Assembly: GCA_007131625.1 (NCBI GenBank)
Contig: SLQC01000239.1
Location: 1 to 5,538 of the forward strand
Source of the DNA: Balneolales bacterium
Lineage (GTDB): Bacteria > Bacteroidota > Rhodothermia > Balneolales > Natronogracilivirgulaceae
Direction: 5' to 3'
Length of the DNA: 5,538 bases
Below the pieces are notes generated by a model. The model was not told the DNA's origin and made no database searches. It saw only the letters and a program-made list of their open reading frames with translations. The translations under genes and the position numbers were made by a program. Positions 1 to 5,538 of this stretch are shown here, one piece after another. Each line of letters begins with the position of its first letter. Within the stretch, counting starts at the first letter, position 1.

Positions 1-153
1 ATGGTACATGGGGGGTAGAAAACCTGATTTTCCCCGTCCAAACTCTTCCGAAGCTGTTTCCAGCAAGATATCGTCATCGTCGGGCGGTGAGGGTAGCAAC
101 GACCGGAGGAATGAGAAATCGGGTATGGATTCTATGTCGAAGACAAAATACAT
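1..153 (-). CDS. PolB-related 3'-5' exonuclease (DNA_pol_B_exo2 type), N-terminal part, cut by window edge
   Basis: Read on the minus strand, an ATG at 153 opens a frame that stays open to base 1, giving 51 residues. It begins MYFVFDIESIPDF, the usual start of predicted 3'-5' exonucleases related to the PolB exonuclease domain (Pfam DNA_pol_B_exo2, RNase H-like DnaQ fold). D6 and E8 form the Exo I DxE motif, which binds catalytic metal in this fold. The visible part ends FLPPMYH, matching the family's conserved block before the next beta strand. The remaining catalytic residues (Exo II and III) lie beyond the left edge, so activity cannot be judged. The start is well fixed: it is the first ATG after an in-frame TGA about 75 bases upstream, and family members start at this point. 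No Shine-Dalgarno is seen. Members are thought to act in DNA repair or proofreading, but the role is poorly established. The gene is divergent from the EF-G gene. Confidence 0.75.
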   Translation of the reverse strand, partial: MYFVFDIESIPDFSFLRSLLPSPPDDDDILLETASEEFGRGKSGFLPPMYH

Positions 154-294
154 AAATAGTGGCGTTTGGGCGGTAGGAGATGGCTTGTTATCAGAAAAAA
201 TAATGTGTCTAATCGGGCATATAGTACGTCATCGAATGCGATTGCCGGTGAAATTCTTTCGGATGGCATTCGGTTTGTTATTCCGCATTGAAAG

Positions 295-316
295 ATACAT
301 CAATTTCATGATGTAT
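295..316. repeat. Inverted repeat, 8-bp arms, 6-base loop
   Basis: ATACATCA (295-302) and TGATGTAT (309-316) are perfect reverse complements around the spacer ATTTCA. It has no T-run and is not placed as a terminator. It could be a protein-binding site or a local RNA hairpin; it also lies inside the doubtful 33-codon minus-strand ORF. The role is unknown, and an 8-bp match in AT-rich DNA can be chance. Confidence 0.4.
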
Positions 317-359
317 GCTTCCGTTGTCATATCTTCCACACGGTGGGCATCGGTTCAAT

Positions 360-412
360 AAAAAAATCAGAATAGATGGAGAAACGCCGTATCTCCATCT
401 ATTCTGATTTTC
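360..412. terminator. Perfect 20-bp stem-loop with flanking T-tracts, bidirectional terminator-like
   Basis: Arms at 363-382 and 392-411 are perfect reverse complements over 20 bp around a 9-base loop (AACGCCGTA). The left arm is preceded by A residues (360-366), which become a seven-U tract after the hairpin in a minus-strand transcript. The right arm ends in TTTT for a plus-strand transcript. This is the structure of a bidirectional intrinsic terminator, with an unusually long stem. The position is odd: it lies between two divergent genes, upstream of both, so no recognised gene ends at it. It may insulate the two promoters, terminate an unrecognised small transcript, be left over from a lost gene, or be an interspersed hairpin element. 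Confidence 0.65.
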
Positions 413-559
413 ATTGAGTTGCATGATGGTGGTATCGACAAAATTCAGAATCAGAATTCAATTCATTTCAACAGCTTTGCATCTGTTATTGCCAAAAGGT
501 TTCCAAAAAGTTACTTTGCTTTACAAGATTACTAATAAATGGATTTGAAATAATTTGAC

Positions 560-587
560 TTGACGCTTTAGAAAACGAAATTATTGC
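560..587 (+). promoter_or_regulatory. Possible sigma-70-like promoter for the EF-G2 gene
   Basis: TTGACG at 560-565 is a good -35 match, inside a tandem TTGACTTGACG. After a 16-base spacer comes TATTGC at 582-587, only a weak -10 match. Transcription would start near 594 and give a leader of about 55 bases. FCB-group bacteria often use a different promoter consensus (TTTG near -33, TAnnTTTG near -7), and I found only near matches to it here, so this call is tentative. Confidence 0.25.
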
Positions 588-607
588 TAATTCTCACAAT
601 TCCGAAA

Positions 608-623
608 GCGGATTAATATCCGC
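608..623 (+). repeat. Small hairpin in the EF-G2 leader
   Basis: GCGGAT (608-613) and ATCCGC (618-623) pair perfectly around a TAAT loop, ending 11 bases before the AGGAG ribosome binding site. It could be an operator or an RNA hairpin affecting translation of the EF-G2 gene. It is too far from the start codon to hide it, has no U-tract and is not a terminator. The function is inferred from position only. Confidence 0.35.
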
Positions 624-634
624 CCTAACTCAAC

Positions 635-639
635 AGGAG
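635..639 (+). promoter_or_regulatory. Shine-Dalgarno site of the EF-G2 gene
   Basis: AGGAG lies 9 bases before the ATG at 649 and supports that start codon. The other starts visible in the window (exonuclease, lptC, ostA-like) have no comparable purine-rich site, which is common in the FCB group, so this site stands out. Confidence 0.7.
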
Positions 640-648
640 CTTAACATT

Positions 649-2778
649 ATGAATGTGTATCAACCCAAAAATATCCGTAATATTGCATTGCTCGGGCACT
701 CTGGCTCGGGCAAAACCTCACTGGCCGAAACGATGCTTTTCGAATCAGGCATGATTAAACGCCGTGGATTCGTCGGTGAATCCAATACGGTATCCGATTT
801 TCATCCCATTGAAAAAGAGAAACAGAAGTCGGTCTTCAGTTCCTTCATGCATTTGGATTGGCGCGGTACAAAGATCAATCTGATCGACACCCCGGGAACG
901 GCCGATTTCGTCGGGGAAGTGGTGAATGCCCTGAAAGTGGCCGATGCGGCGATAGTTGTACTGGATGCCGAACATGGCGTGGAAGTCGGCACCGAAATGC
1001 TCTGGAATATCGTGAAGGACATGAACAAGCCTGCCATGTTCATTGTCAATAAGGTCGATCATACAAACTCCAACTATCAGATGGTTGTCGATCTGTGTAA
1101 GGAGCGGTTCGGTCGGGAAGTCGTGCCGGTTCAGTATCCGTTTGAAGAGGGTGAGGGATTCAGTACGATCATTGATGTTTTGAAGATGCAGATGTATGAA
1201 TTTCCGGAGGAAGGTGGACGCCCCGACAAACTGCCGATCGCCGATTCCCAGAAAAGCCAGGCCGATCTGCAGCATAACGACCTGATCGAAGCCATCGCCG
1301 AAAATGATGAGATGTTAATGGATCTCTATTTCGAAAAAGGTCATTTGGATGAGGACGAGATGGTTGAAGGACTTAAAAAAGCGATGCTCAACCGGCAGAT
1401 TTTTCCAATGTTTTGTGTCTCGGCAGGTCGCAATATGGGATCCGGCAGAGTGATGGGCTTTATCGACAATGTCTTGCCCGATCCACTGGAGGCCAACAAG
1501 GATACCGATGAAAACGGTAACGAGGTTGCGGTTGATCCTGATGGCAAACCTCTGGCGTTTCTGTTCAAGACCATATCTGAGGAACACGTGGGAGACTTGA
1601 CCTTTTTCAAAGCGTATGGTGGTTCACTTACTACAGGCGAGGATCTTGTCAATCATTCAAAAAGTTCAACCAACAGACTCGGAAGCCTGTTTCTTACCCA
1701 GGGAGGCAAACGGGTGGATGTTCCGAAAGTCCACGCCGGCGACATTGGTGCTGTCGTCAAGCTTAAAGATGCTGGTGTCGGTGATACATTGCACGACAAA
1801 AGCATTGACATCGGCATCTCCAAAGTGAATTACCCGGAACCCACCGAACGGATGGCGGTCCGTTCACAAATGAAGGGTGAAGAGGAGAAAATCGGGACAG
1901 CCCTTAACCAGATTCAGCGCGAAGACCCGGCGCTGCGTGTCGAGAACAGTATAGAATTGAAGCAGGTAATCCTGAGCGGACAGGGTGAGGAGCACTTGGG
2001 TGTTGTCAGGCAGATGCTGGAGCAGCGGTTCAAACTGCATCCGGAATTTTACGAACCGGGAGTCCCGTACAGAGAGACGATTACCCGACCCGTCAAAGCG
2101 CAGTACAAACACAAAAAACAGTCGGGTGGTGCCGGACAATACGGCGAGGTCTACCTCTATCTGGAACCCTATGAAGAGGACATGCCGCCCACACCTGACG
2201 TGTCGGTTCGCAATACGCAGGAAATTGATCTGGAATGGGGTGGAAAACTGGTGTTTCAGAACTGTATCGTTGGTGGTGTCATCGACGCACGTTTTATGCC
2301 GGCGATTCTGAAGGGGGTTATGGAGAAAATGGAAAACGGCCCGCTTTCCGGCTGCCGGGCTCGCGATCTGCGCGTTTCGGTATACGATGGATCTATGCAC
2401 CAGGTCGACTCAAACGAGGCGGCATTCAAGACAGCCTCCCTCATGGCTTTTAAACAAGGTTTCCTCGATGCCAAGCCGCAGTTGCTGGAACCGGTTTATG
2501 AAGTCGAAGTGACTGTTCCCGGCGAATTTATGGGTGATGTAATGGGCGACCTGTCGACCCGGCGCGGCCAGGTCCAGGGCATGGATTCAGAAGGCACTTT
2601 TCAAAAGGTCAAAGCTTTGGTGCCGCTAGCCGAGCTGTACCGGTATGCTACTCATCTGCGATCCATGACTCAGGGACGGGCGTCACATACCCGCAAATTT
2701 AATGGATACATTCCCGTTCCGCATGAAATCCAGGAACGGATCATGAAGCAGACCGCTGAATTGGAAGAGTCAGCATGA
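649..2778 (+). CDS. fusA2: Elongation factor G, EF-G2-type paralogue
   Basis: A complete 709-residue translational GTPase that would act on the ribosome in the cytoplasm. The order is G domain (about 8-280) with P-loop GHSGSGKT (16-23), DTPG (80-83), NKVD (134-137) and SAG (258-260); domain II (about 300-390); domain III (about 392-475); domain IV (about 480-605); and domain V (about 610-695, with STRRGQV and LRSMTQGRA). The length is near that of ordinary EF-G. It differs at key sites: switch II reads DTPGTADF, so the catalytic His is Thr84; the P-loop Asp of HxDAGKT is Gly19; and the switch I RGIT motif is KQKS (58-61). The domain IV tip DGSMHQVDS keeps His584. These features, with the N-terminus MNVYQPKNIRNIALLG, match the EF-G2/EF-G-like family. 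A Bacteroides EF-G2 is reported to work without GTPase activity, whereas Thermus EF-G-2, also lacking the His, is reported to hydrolyse GTP, so activity here is open. The start is backed by AGGAG at 635. It is convergent with the ostA-like gene. Confidence 0.95.
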   Translation: MNVYQPKNIRNIALLGHSGSGKTSLAETMLFESGMIKRRGFVGESNTVSDFHPIEKEKQKSVFSSFMHLDWRGTKINLIDTPGTADFVGEVVNALKVADAAIVVLDAEHGVEVGTEMLWNIVKDMNKPAMFIVNKVDHTNSNYQMVVDLCKERFGREVVPVQYPFEEGEGFSTIIDVLKMQMYEFPEEGGRPDKLPIADSQKSQADLQHNDLIEAIAENDEMLMDLYFEKGHLDEDEMVEGLKKAMLNRQIFPMFCVSAGRNMGSGRVMGFIDNVLPDPLEANKDTDENGNEVAVDPDGKPLAFLFKTISEEHVGDLTFFKAYGGSLTTGEDLVNHSKSSTNRLGSLFLTQGGKRVDVPKVHAGDIGAVVKLKDAGVGDTLHDKSIDIGISKVNYPEPTERMAVRSQMKGEEEKIGTALNQIQREDPALRVENSIELKQVILSGQGEEHLGVVRQMLEQRFKLHPEFYEPGVPYRETITRPVKAQYKHKKQSGGAGQYGEVYLYLEPYEEDMPPTPDVSVRNTQEIDLEWGGKLVFQNCIVGGVIDARFMPAILKGVMEKMENGPLSGCRARDLRVSVYDGSMHQVDSNEAAFKTASLMAFKQGFLDAKPQLLEPVYEVEVTVPGEFMGDVMGDLSTRRGQVQGMDSEGTFQKVKALVPLAELYRYATHLRSMTQGRASHTRKFNGYIPVPHEIQERIMKQTAELEESA

Positions 2779-2790
2779 CTTTCGGTCAAG

Positions 2791-4206
2791 TTATGGTGGT
2801 AGTTCCGCAACGCTTTGATAACGTTCCGGCAACGAAAATGGACGATCTTCCGGGATTGGCGGAAGCCGGGGTTCTATAGATTCTACCGGCTTGCCGGGAC
2901 GCCGGTCGGGTTCCCAGATAAATCCATTCAGCCTGCGGTCAGGCAGATTCGGTTTCTCCGTCAGCCAGTTGCCGTCCACATTTCGGCGCGCTATCACATC
3001 TTCCAGTTCGCCATCCATAAAAACCAGCTTGATGAAATCAGCCGTCATCTCGATCGCACCGTCGGACTGCTCGTCCGAGCTCTTTATAAAATAAAGCACA
3101 TTGCCGGCAGGATAAACATCCATATAGGAGATTGTCCCGTCGTCAAAGTGGATGTAGATCGTGTCGCCGGTAATTTGGTTGAGTCGGCCGACAGTAGTAT
3201 CCCGCTGAACGGCAAAGGGTCGCTTGTGCGACTCCAGATAACGGACCGTATCGTTCTCGATCTGAATGACAATTTGCGGGCCGGTTAGCTGCATCTCATC
3301 GTACCACAGCCGTGGATCCCCGAGCAGGGTGAACTGCTCCGTCTGTTCGTCATAGTGGGCAGTGTCGGATAAACTGCTGTATGATTCGGTCCAGATGTGG
3401 ACATTGTCGTAGGCGGTGAACGTGTTGATGGTATCTTTTTGCTGGACCTCGAGCCAGTCGGACCATAAAAAAGTGGTATCAGAATCCGATTCGTTGATAC
3501 GCCGCATCCGGCTGCCGCCTTCCACCCTCCGGTAACCGGTCGAGTCGGACTGAATATAAGATCCGGTCAGCCGGGTCCTGTTTTCTTCATCATCCAGAAA
3601 TACCCGGCCGTGCAACTCATAATATTCGTCGCTTCGCCGGGTAAACACACTGTCGGCCTCAATGTATTGTAATGAGTCGGTCATCTGCACGTTTCCACGG
3701 AAAATGGCACTGTCGAGAGCGTTATAGTAGTAACCGGAGTCGGCGACCAGCACTCCGCGGTCGTCTTCAAGCCGAAGATATTCGGGGAATAGTGCTATTT
3801 CCGTTGCGAAGCTGTAATAGGCCACGTCACTGAATAGCAGAATATTTTCAGCCTGCATGATGACCCGGCCTTCAAAAAGGGTGATCTCCGATTGAATATC
3901 ATAGGTTGCCTTGTCGGACCAAATCCGCTCGCGATCCGTCTCGATATCGATATTGCCGAAGGCTACCAGCTCGTCAAGATCAAGGTATTGCCAGGCACTG
4001 TCGCATAAAATGGTGAAGTCGTCGGTTTCCAAACGGACATTCCCGAGCAATTTTCTGATACGGCCATCTTCGGTGGTAGCCCCTTCGAGGCGGTCCGACT
4101 GCAAAATGCGTACGCGGTTCTGGGCGTCAGCCGGTCCGGAGAAAAGAAACGGGGACACAAGAAACAGCACAAAAACGAAGATAATGCGAAATGAGTGGCG
4201 TTGCAT
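2791..4206 (-). CDS. OstA-like / LptA-related LPS transport protein, periplasmic
   Basis: A 471-residue secreted protein of the OstA family (OstA-like, Pfam OstA_2), whose beta-jellyroll repeats carry lipopolysaccharide across the periplasm. Residues 1-28 form a signal peptide: basic MQRHSFR, a hydrophobic core, and ADA before Q29. The mature part begins with VRILQSDRLEG and runs through repeated short strands of the kind GNVRLETDDFTILCDSA, FEGRVIMQAE and FRGNVQMTDS, typical of stacked OstA/LptA repeats, from about residue 30 to 400. The last 50 residues are rich in Pro and Arg and look unstructured. The protein is much shorter than LptD and no outer-membrane barrel is visible, so it is more likely an LptA-type bridge or an accessory protein than the translocon. 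It lies 41 bases after lptC on the same strand, consistent with one transcript. No Shine-Dalgarno precedes the ATG; the signal peptide supports this start. The stop lies 12 bases from the convergent EF-G2 stop. Confidence 0.85.
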   Translation of the reverse strand: MQRHSFRIIFVFVLFLVSPFLFSGPADAQNRVRILQSDRLEGATTEDGRIRKLLGNVRLETDDFTILCDSAWQYLDLDELVAFGNIDIETDRERIWSDKATYDIQSEITLFEGRVIMQAENILLFSDVAYYSFATEIALFPEYLRLEDDRGVLVADSGYYYNALDSAIFRGNVQMTDSLQYIEADSVFTRRSDEYYELHGRVFLDDEENRTRLTGSYIQSDSTGYRRVEGGSRMRRINESDSDTTFLWSDWLEVQQKDTINTFTAYDNVHIWTESYSSLSDTAHYDEQTEQFTLLGDPRLWYDEMQLTGPQIVIQIENDTVRYLESHKRPFAVQRDTTVGRLNQITGDTIYIHFDDGTISYMDVYPAGNVLYFIKSSDEQSDGAIEMTADFIKLVFMDGELEDVIARRNVDGNWLTEKPNLPDRRLNGFIWEPDRRPGKPVESIEPRLPPIPEDRPFSLPERYQSVAELPP

Positions 4207-4247
4207 TGGAAACAGAGTGGATGATCAAGTGCTTATTAACGTGAATG

Positions 4248-4823
4248 TTATGGTTCGGATTGTTCCAACTCAAACTCACCTGTTACCTCCGAGAGTGTAT
4301 AGGAAACCAGATCGTCGGTTCCATCCAGGCCGTACCCGGTGATACTGTCCGCCTTGGTTACGATGATCACAAATTCGGGACTGTAAATAGTGCGATCGCG
4401 TTGGGACCATTCCAGGTAATCGGTGAACAGACGCCGGCCGTCTTCGGTATTTACCTCAACATCGTTCTTGAAGTGAAACTCGGAGTTTTGTCCGATATAC
4501 CTGGCCGATTGGCTCACAACAGTCGTCTGTATGGCCCCGGAAGTGTCTCGTACCGTGACATGAACCGACTCCCTTAATTCGGTTTCAGTCTGGCCGTCAC
4601 GGCTGAAAGTAGCCGCATAGGGAGATCTGACAGTCACTTTGCGGAAACCGTCTTCGATCACATCCATCTCGACGTTCCAGGATTCTGTTACTGATTGGAG
4701 TGAGTCGGAGATGGCATCCTTCACCCGATCTTGATCGTATTCTGACAGATCGGTACAAGCCTGCCACGAAAGCAAACCGGTCAAAATTACCGACAAGAGG
4801 ATGTAGTACTTTTGCGATGACAT
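4248..4823 (-). CDS. lptC: LptC, LPS export system periplasmic protein
   Basis: A 191-residue protein with the layout of LptC: an N-terminal membrane segment (residues 6-20) followed by one periplasmic beta-jellyroll domain (about 58-187). LptC receives LPS from the LptBFG transporter in the inner membrane and passes it to the LptA-type bridge. Visible family features are the strands around VTVRSPYAATFS, SQSARYIGQNSEFHFKNDVEV, the segment GRRLFTDYLEWSQRDRTIYS with its L.T..L.W pattern, and ITGYGLDG near the end. Cys23 in LSWQAC could be a lipoprotein cysteine, as in some Bacteroidota LptC proteins, but Trp at -3 makes a poor lipobox, so a transmembrane anchor is equally possible. The ostA-like gene follows by 41 bases. 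There is no Shine-Dalgarno; a TATAAT lies just upstream, so this gene probably heads the transcript. The assignment is by motif and context, without an alignment. Confidence 0.85.
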   Translation of the reverse strand: MSSQKYYILLSVILTGLLSWQACTDLSEYDQDRVKDAISDSLQSVTESWNVEMDVIEDGFRKVTVRSPYAATFSRDGQTETELRESVHVTVRDTSGAIQTTVVSQSARYIGQNSEFHFKNDVEVNTEDGRRLFTDYLEWSQRDRTIYSPEFVIIVTKADSITGYGLDGTDDLVSYTLSEVTGEFELEQSEP

Positions 4824-4848
4824 GGAGTCACTGGAATCGGAGTTTCTG

Positions 4849-4854
4849 ATTATA
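4849..4854 (-). promoter_or_regulatory. Probable -10 element of the lptC-ostA transcript
   Basis: On the minus strand TATAAT, a perfect -10 hexamer, ends 25 bases before the lptC ATG and predicts a leader of about 19 bases. No good -35 hexamer occurs at 15-19 bases upstream (the sequence there is A-rich, near 4871-4878). A second candidate, TATATTTC at 4910-4903, is one base from the FCB -7 consensus TAnnTTTG. Confidence 0.35.
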
Positions 4855-4945
4855 ATTTTCGTAAAGTAAAGCTTTTTAATGAGTTGTATGCCATTAAGAT
4901 AGGAAATATACTCCGAAATAAATGGAAAGTGGGTGATTCGGTAAG

Positions 4946-5020
4946 TCAGCTACGCAGTATGGTGAGATACCGTGCGGCGGTAATGAGATCGGCGAGGGTG
5001 ACATTATGGAAGTCGGTCAT
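4946..5020 (-). CDS. Doubtful 24-residue ORF between the symporter and lptC
   Basis: An ATG at 5020, nine bases after the symporter stop, opens a 24-codon frame ending in TGA at 4948-4946. The product begins MTDFHNVTLADLITAARYL and ends in Ser. It has no membrane segment and no known motif, and its middle could form an amphipathic helix. The stretch is more GC-rich and codon-like than the AT-rich bases 4824-4945 beside it, which suggests a small gene or the remnant of one. Ribosome binding support is weak: AAGG lies 12 bases before the ATG. A different ATG just upstream gives only Met-Lys-stop. It may equally be chance. If real, it would be co-transcribed with the symporter. Confidence 0.2.
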   Translation of the reverse strand: MTDFHNVTLADLITAARYLTILRS

Positions 5021-5028
5021 TTCATAAT

Positions 5029-5538
5029 TTAACCTTGGATATCGGGATTTTCGAAATATTTTTTAGTGGCTTTGTAGACGACTCCAGAAAGTGCAAAGAG
5101 GGCAATAAGATTGGGAAATGTCATGAGTCCCAGCATAATGTCGCCGAAAGTCCAGACTACACCGATTGTCAGAGTCGCACCCATAAAATGCATAAAAACG
5201 TACATAAGACGATAATAGAATATGGACCGGTCGCCAAACAGATACTGAATAGAGCGGTCACCATAATAACTCCAGCTGATGGATGTCGATACCGCAAACA
5301 GGAGCACGCATATAGTGACGAGATATTGTCCGCCGGGAAACAGCGGAGCCAGCCCCCGTTCGAATGCTGCAGCGGTCAGTGGTGCACCGTTTTGAATGAC
5401 ACCGGTATAGAGATGGGTATATGGTGTCATATCGGGATCAAAAGCGACAGCAGTCTCATCGTCCTGAATGACAATCATTCCTTCAAAGTGCCGGGCTCGT
5501 TGTGCATCGTGATATATCCAACAAAAACCGGATACTAC
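5029..5538 (-). CDS. Sodium:alanine/glycine symporter (AGCS family), C-terminal part, cut by window edge
   Basis: The minus-strand frame is open from the right edge to TAA at 5031-5029, giving 169 residues; the N-terminal half and start lie outside. AGCS proteins (AlsT/DagA type) import alanine or glycine with sodium through the inner membrane. Family signatures are PLTAAAF, the stretch LLFAVSTSISWSYYGDRSIQYLFG (compare FAFST..GW.YYGE...EYLFG), YYRLMYVF, and FGDIMLGLMTFPNLIALFALSGVVY followed by TKKYFENP. Three hydrophobic helices fall at visible residues about 71-89, 108-129 and 131-155, then a short cytosolic tail. An ATG at 5478 is internal, because the frame continues upstream with VVSGFCWIYHDA. 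Between that segment and PLTAAAF lie about 40 hydrophilic, acidic residues, longer than the usual AGCS loop. Substrate cannot be set from this part. The gene ends 205 bases before lptC and no hairpin terminator is visible after it. Confidence 0.88.
   Translation of the reverse strand, partial: VVSGFCWIYHDAQRARHFEGMIVIQDDETAVAFDPDMTPYTHLYTGVIQNGAPLTAAAFERGLAPLFPGGQYLVTICVLLFAVSTSISWSYYGDRSIQYLFGDRSIFYYRLMYVFMHFMGATLTIGVVWTFGDIMLGLMTFPNLIALFALSGVVYKATKKYFENPDIQG

Larger units (their letters stand above)
154..648. other. Divergent intergenic region with several inverted repeats, no clear gene
   Basis: These 495 bases separate the start of the minus-strand exonuclease from the start of the plus-strand EF-G gene, so promoters for both should lie here. 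I see no convincing protein gene. The notable contents are inverted repeats at 233-272 (7-bp arms CGAATGC/GCATTCG), 295-316, 363-411 and 608-623, a possible promoter near 560-587 and an AGGAG ribosome binding site at 635-639. A 33-codon minus-strand ORF (ATG at 330, stop at 229) is present but resembles nothing I know. Bases from about 412 to 600 are AT-rich, as expected for a promoter region, while 154-360 is more mixed and could be a decayed gene remnant. Confidence 0.6.

Noticed and set aside
8..361. Plus-strand open frame of 117 codons before the hairpin
   Set aside because: Its first half is antisense to the recognisable exonuclease N-terminus, the Ser/Arg-rich translation resembles no family, and no ribosome binding site precedes it. 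Its stop touching the hairpin is suggestive but not enough.
745..1275. Long minus-strand open frame within the EF-G2 gene
   Set aside because: Antisense to conserved G-domain sequence; the translation has no family features, and the open frame follows from codon composition.
1864..2400. Minus-strand open frame of 178 codons within the EF-G2 gene
   Set aside because: Antisense to conserved domains III and IV, with no recognisable motif.
2815..3288. Plus-strand open frame of 157 codons opposite the ostA-like gene
   Set aside because: A shadow of the minus-strand OstA-like protein, which has a signal peptide and family repeats.
3911..4342. Plus-strand open frame across the ostA-lptC junction
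   Set aside because: It overlaps both genes antisense, including the signal peptide coding region, and its product is a low-complexity Ser/Arg-rich sequence.
4245..4577. Plus-strand open frame opposite lptC
   Set aside because: Antisense to the conserved LptC jellyroll; no independent support.
5029..5478. Symporter gene starting at the ATG at 5478
   Set aside because: The frame is open to the window edge, and a 149-residue protein would lack most AGCS membrane helices; the gene is truncated by the window, not short.
1..5538. Mobile element, CRISPR, tRNA/rRNA or defence system
   Set aside because: No transposase, direct-repeat array, tRNA-like cloverleaf or defence protein motif was seen; the gene content is housekeeping and envelope biogenesis.

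Overview
The window looks like chromosomal DNA from a Gram-negative bacterium of the Bacteroidota/Balneolota/Rhodothermota (FCB) group. This placement is inferred from the gene types: an EF-G2-type translation factor with a Bacteroidota-like N-terminus, an OstA-like protein without an LptD barrel paired with a short LptC, and start codons mostly lacking a Shine-Dalgarno sequence. I could not run a phylogeny. No phage, insertion sequence, CRISPR array, tRNA or rRNA is visible.

Layout, left to right. The minus strand of bases 1-153 encodes the first 51 residues of a PolB-related 3'-5' exonuclease that runs off the left edge; it is hidden under a spurious plus-strand open frame. A gene-poor divergent region of about 495 bases follows (154-648). 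It holds several inverted repeats, including a perfect 20-bp terminator-like hairpin at 363-411, and the leader of the next gene. Bases 649-2778 (plus strand) encode a complete EF-G2-type elongation factor G of 709 residues with substitutions at key GTPase positions. Twelve bases after its stop lies the stop of the convergent minus-strand pair lptC (4823-4248) and ostA-like (4206-2791), probably one transcript for lipopolysaccharide export. A 205-base gap carries a probable lptC promoter and a doubtful 24-codon ORF. At the right edge the minus strand encodes the C-terminal 169 residues of an AGCS-family sodium:alanine/glycine symporter; its start is outside the window.

How the genes relate: LptC (membrane-anchored, periplasmic) and the OstA-like protein (secreted to the periplasm) would form part of the Lpt bridge that moves LPS to the outer membrane. 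The exonuclease, EF-G2 and symporter are separate functions with their own transcription units.

I did not find a convincing new multi-gene system. The points most worth a second look are the altered GTPase centre of the EF-G paralogue, the orphan perfect hairpin between divergent genes, and two small ORFs in the intergenic regions.
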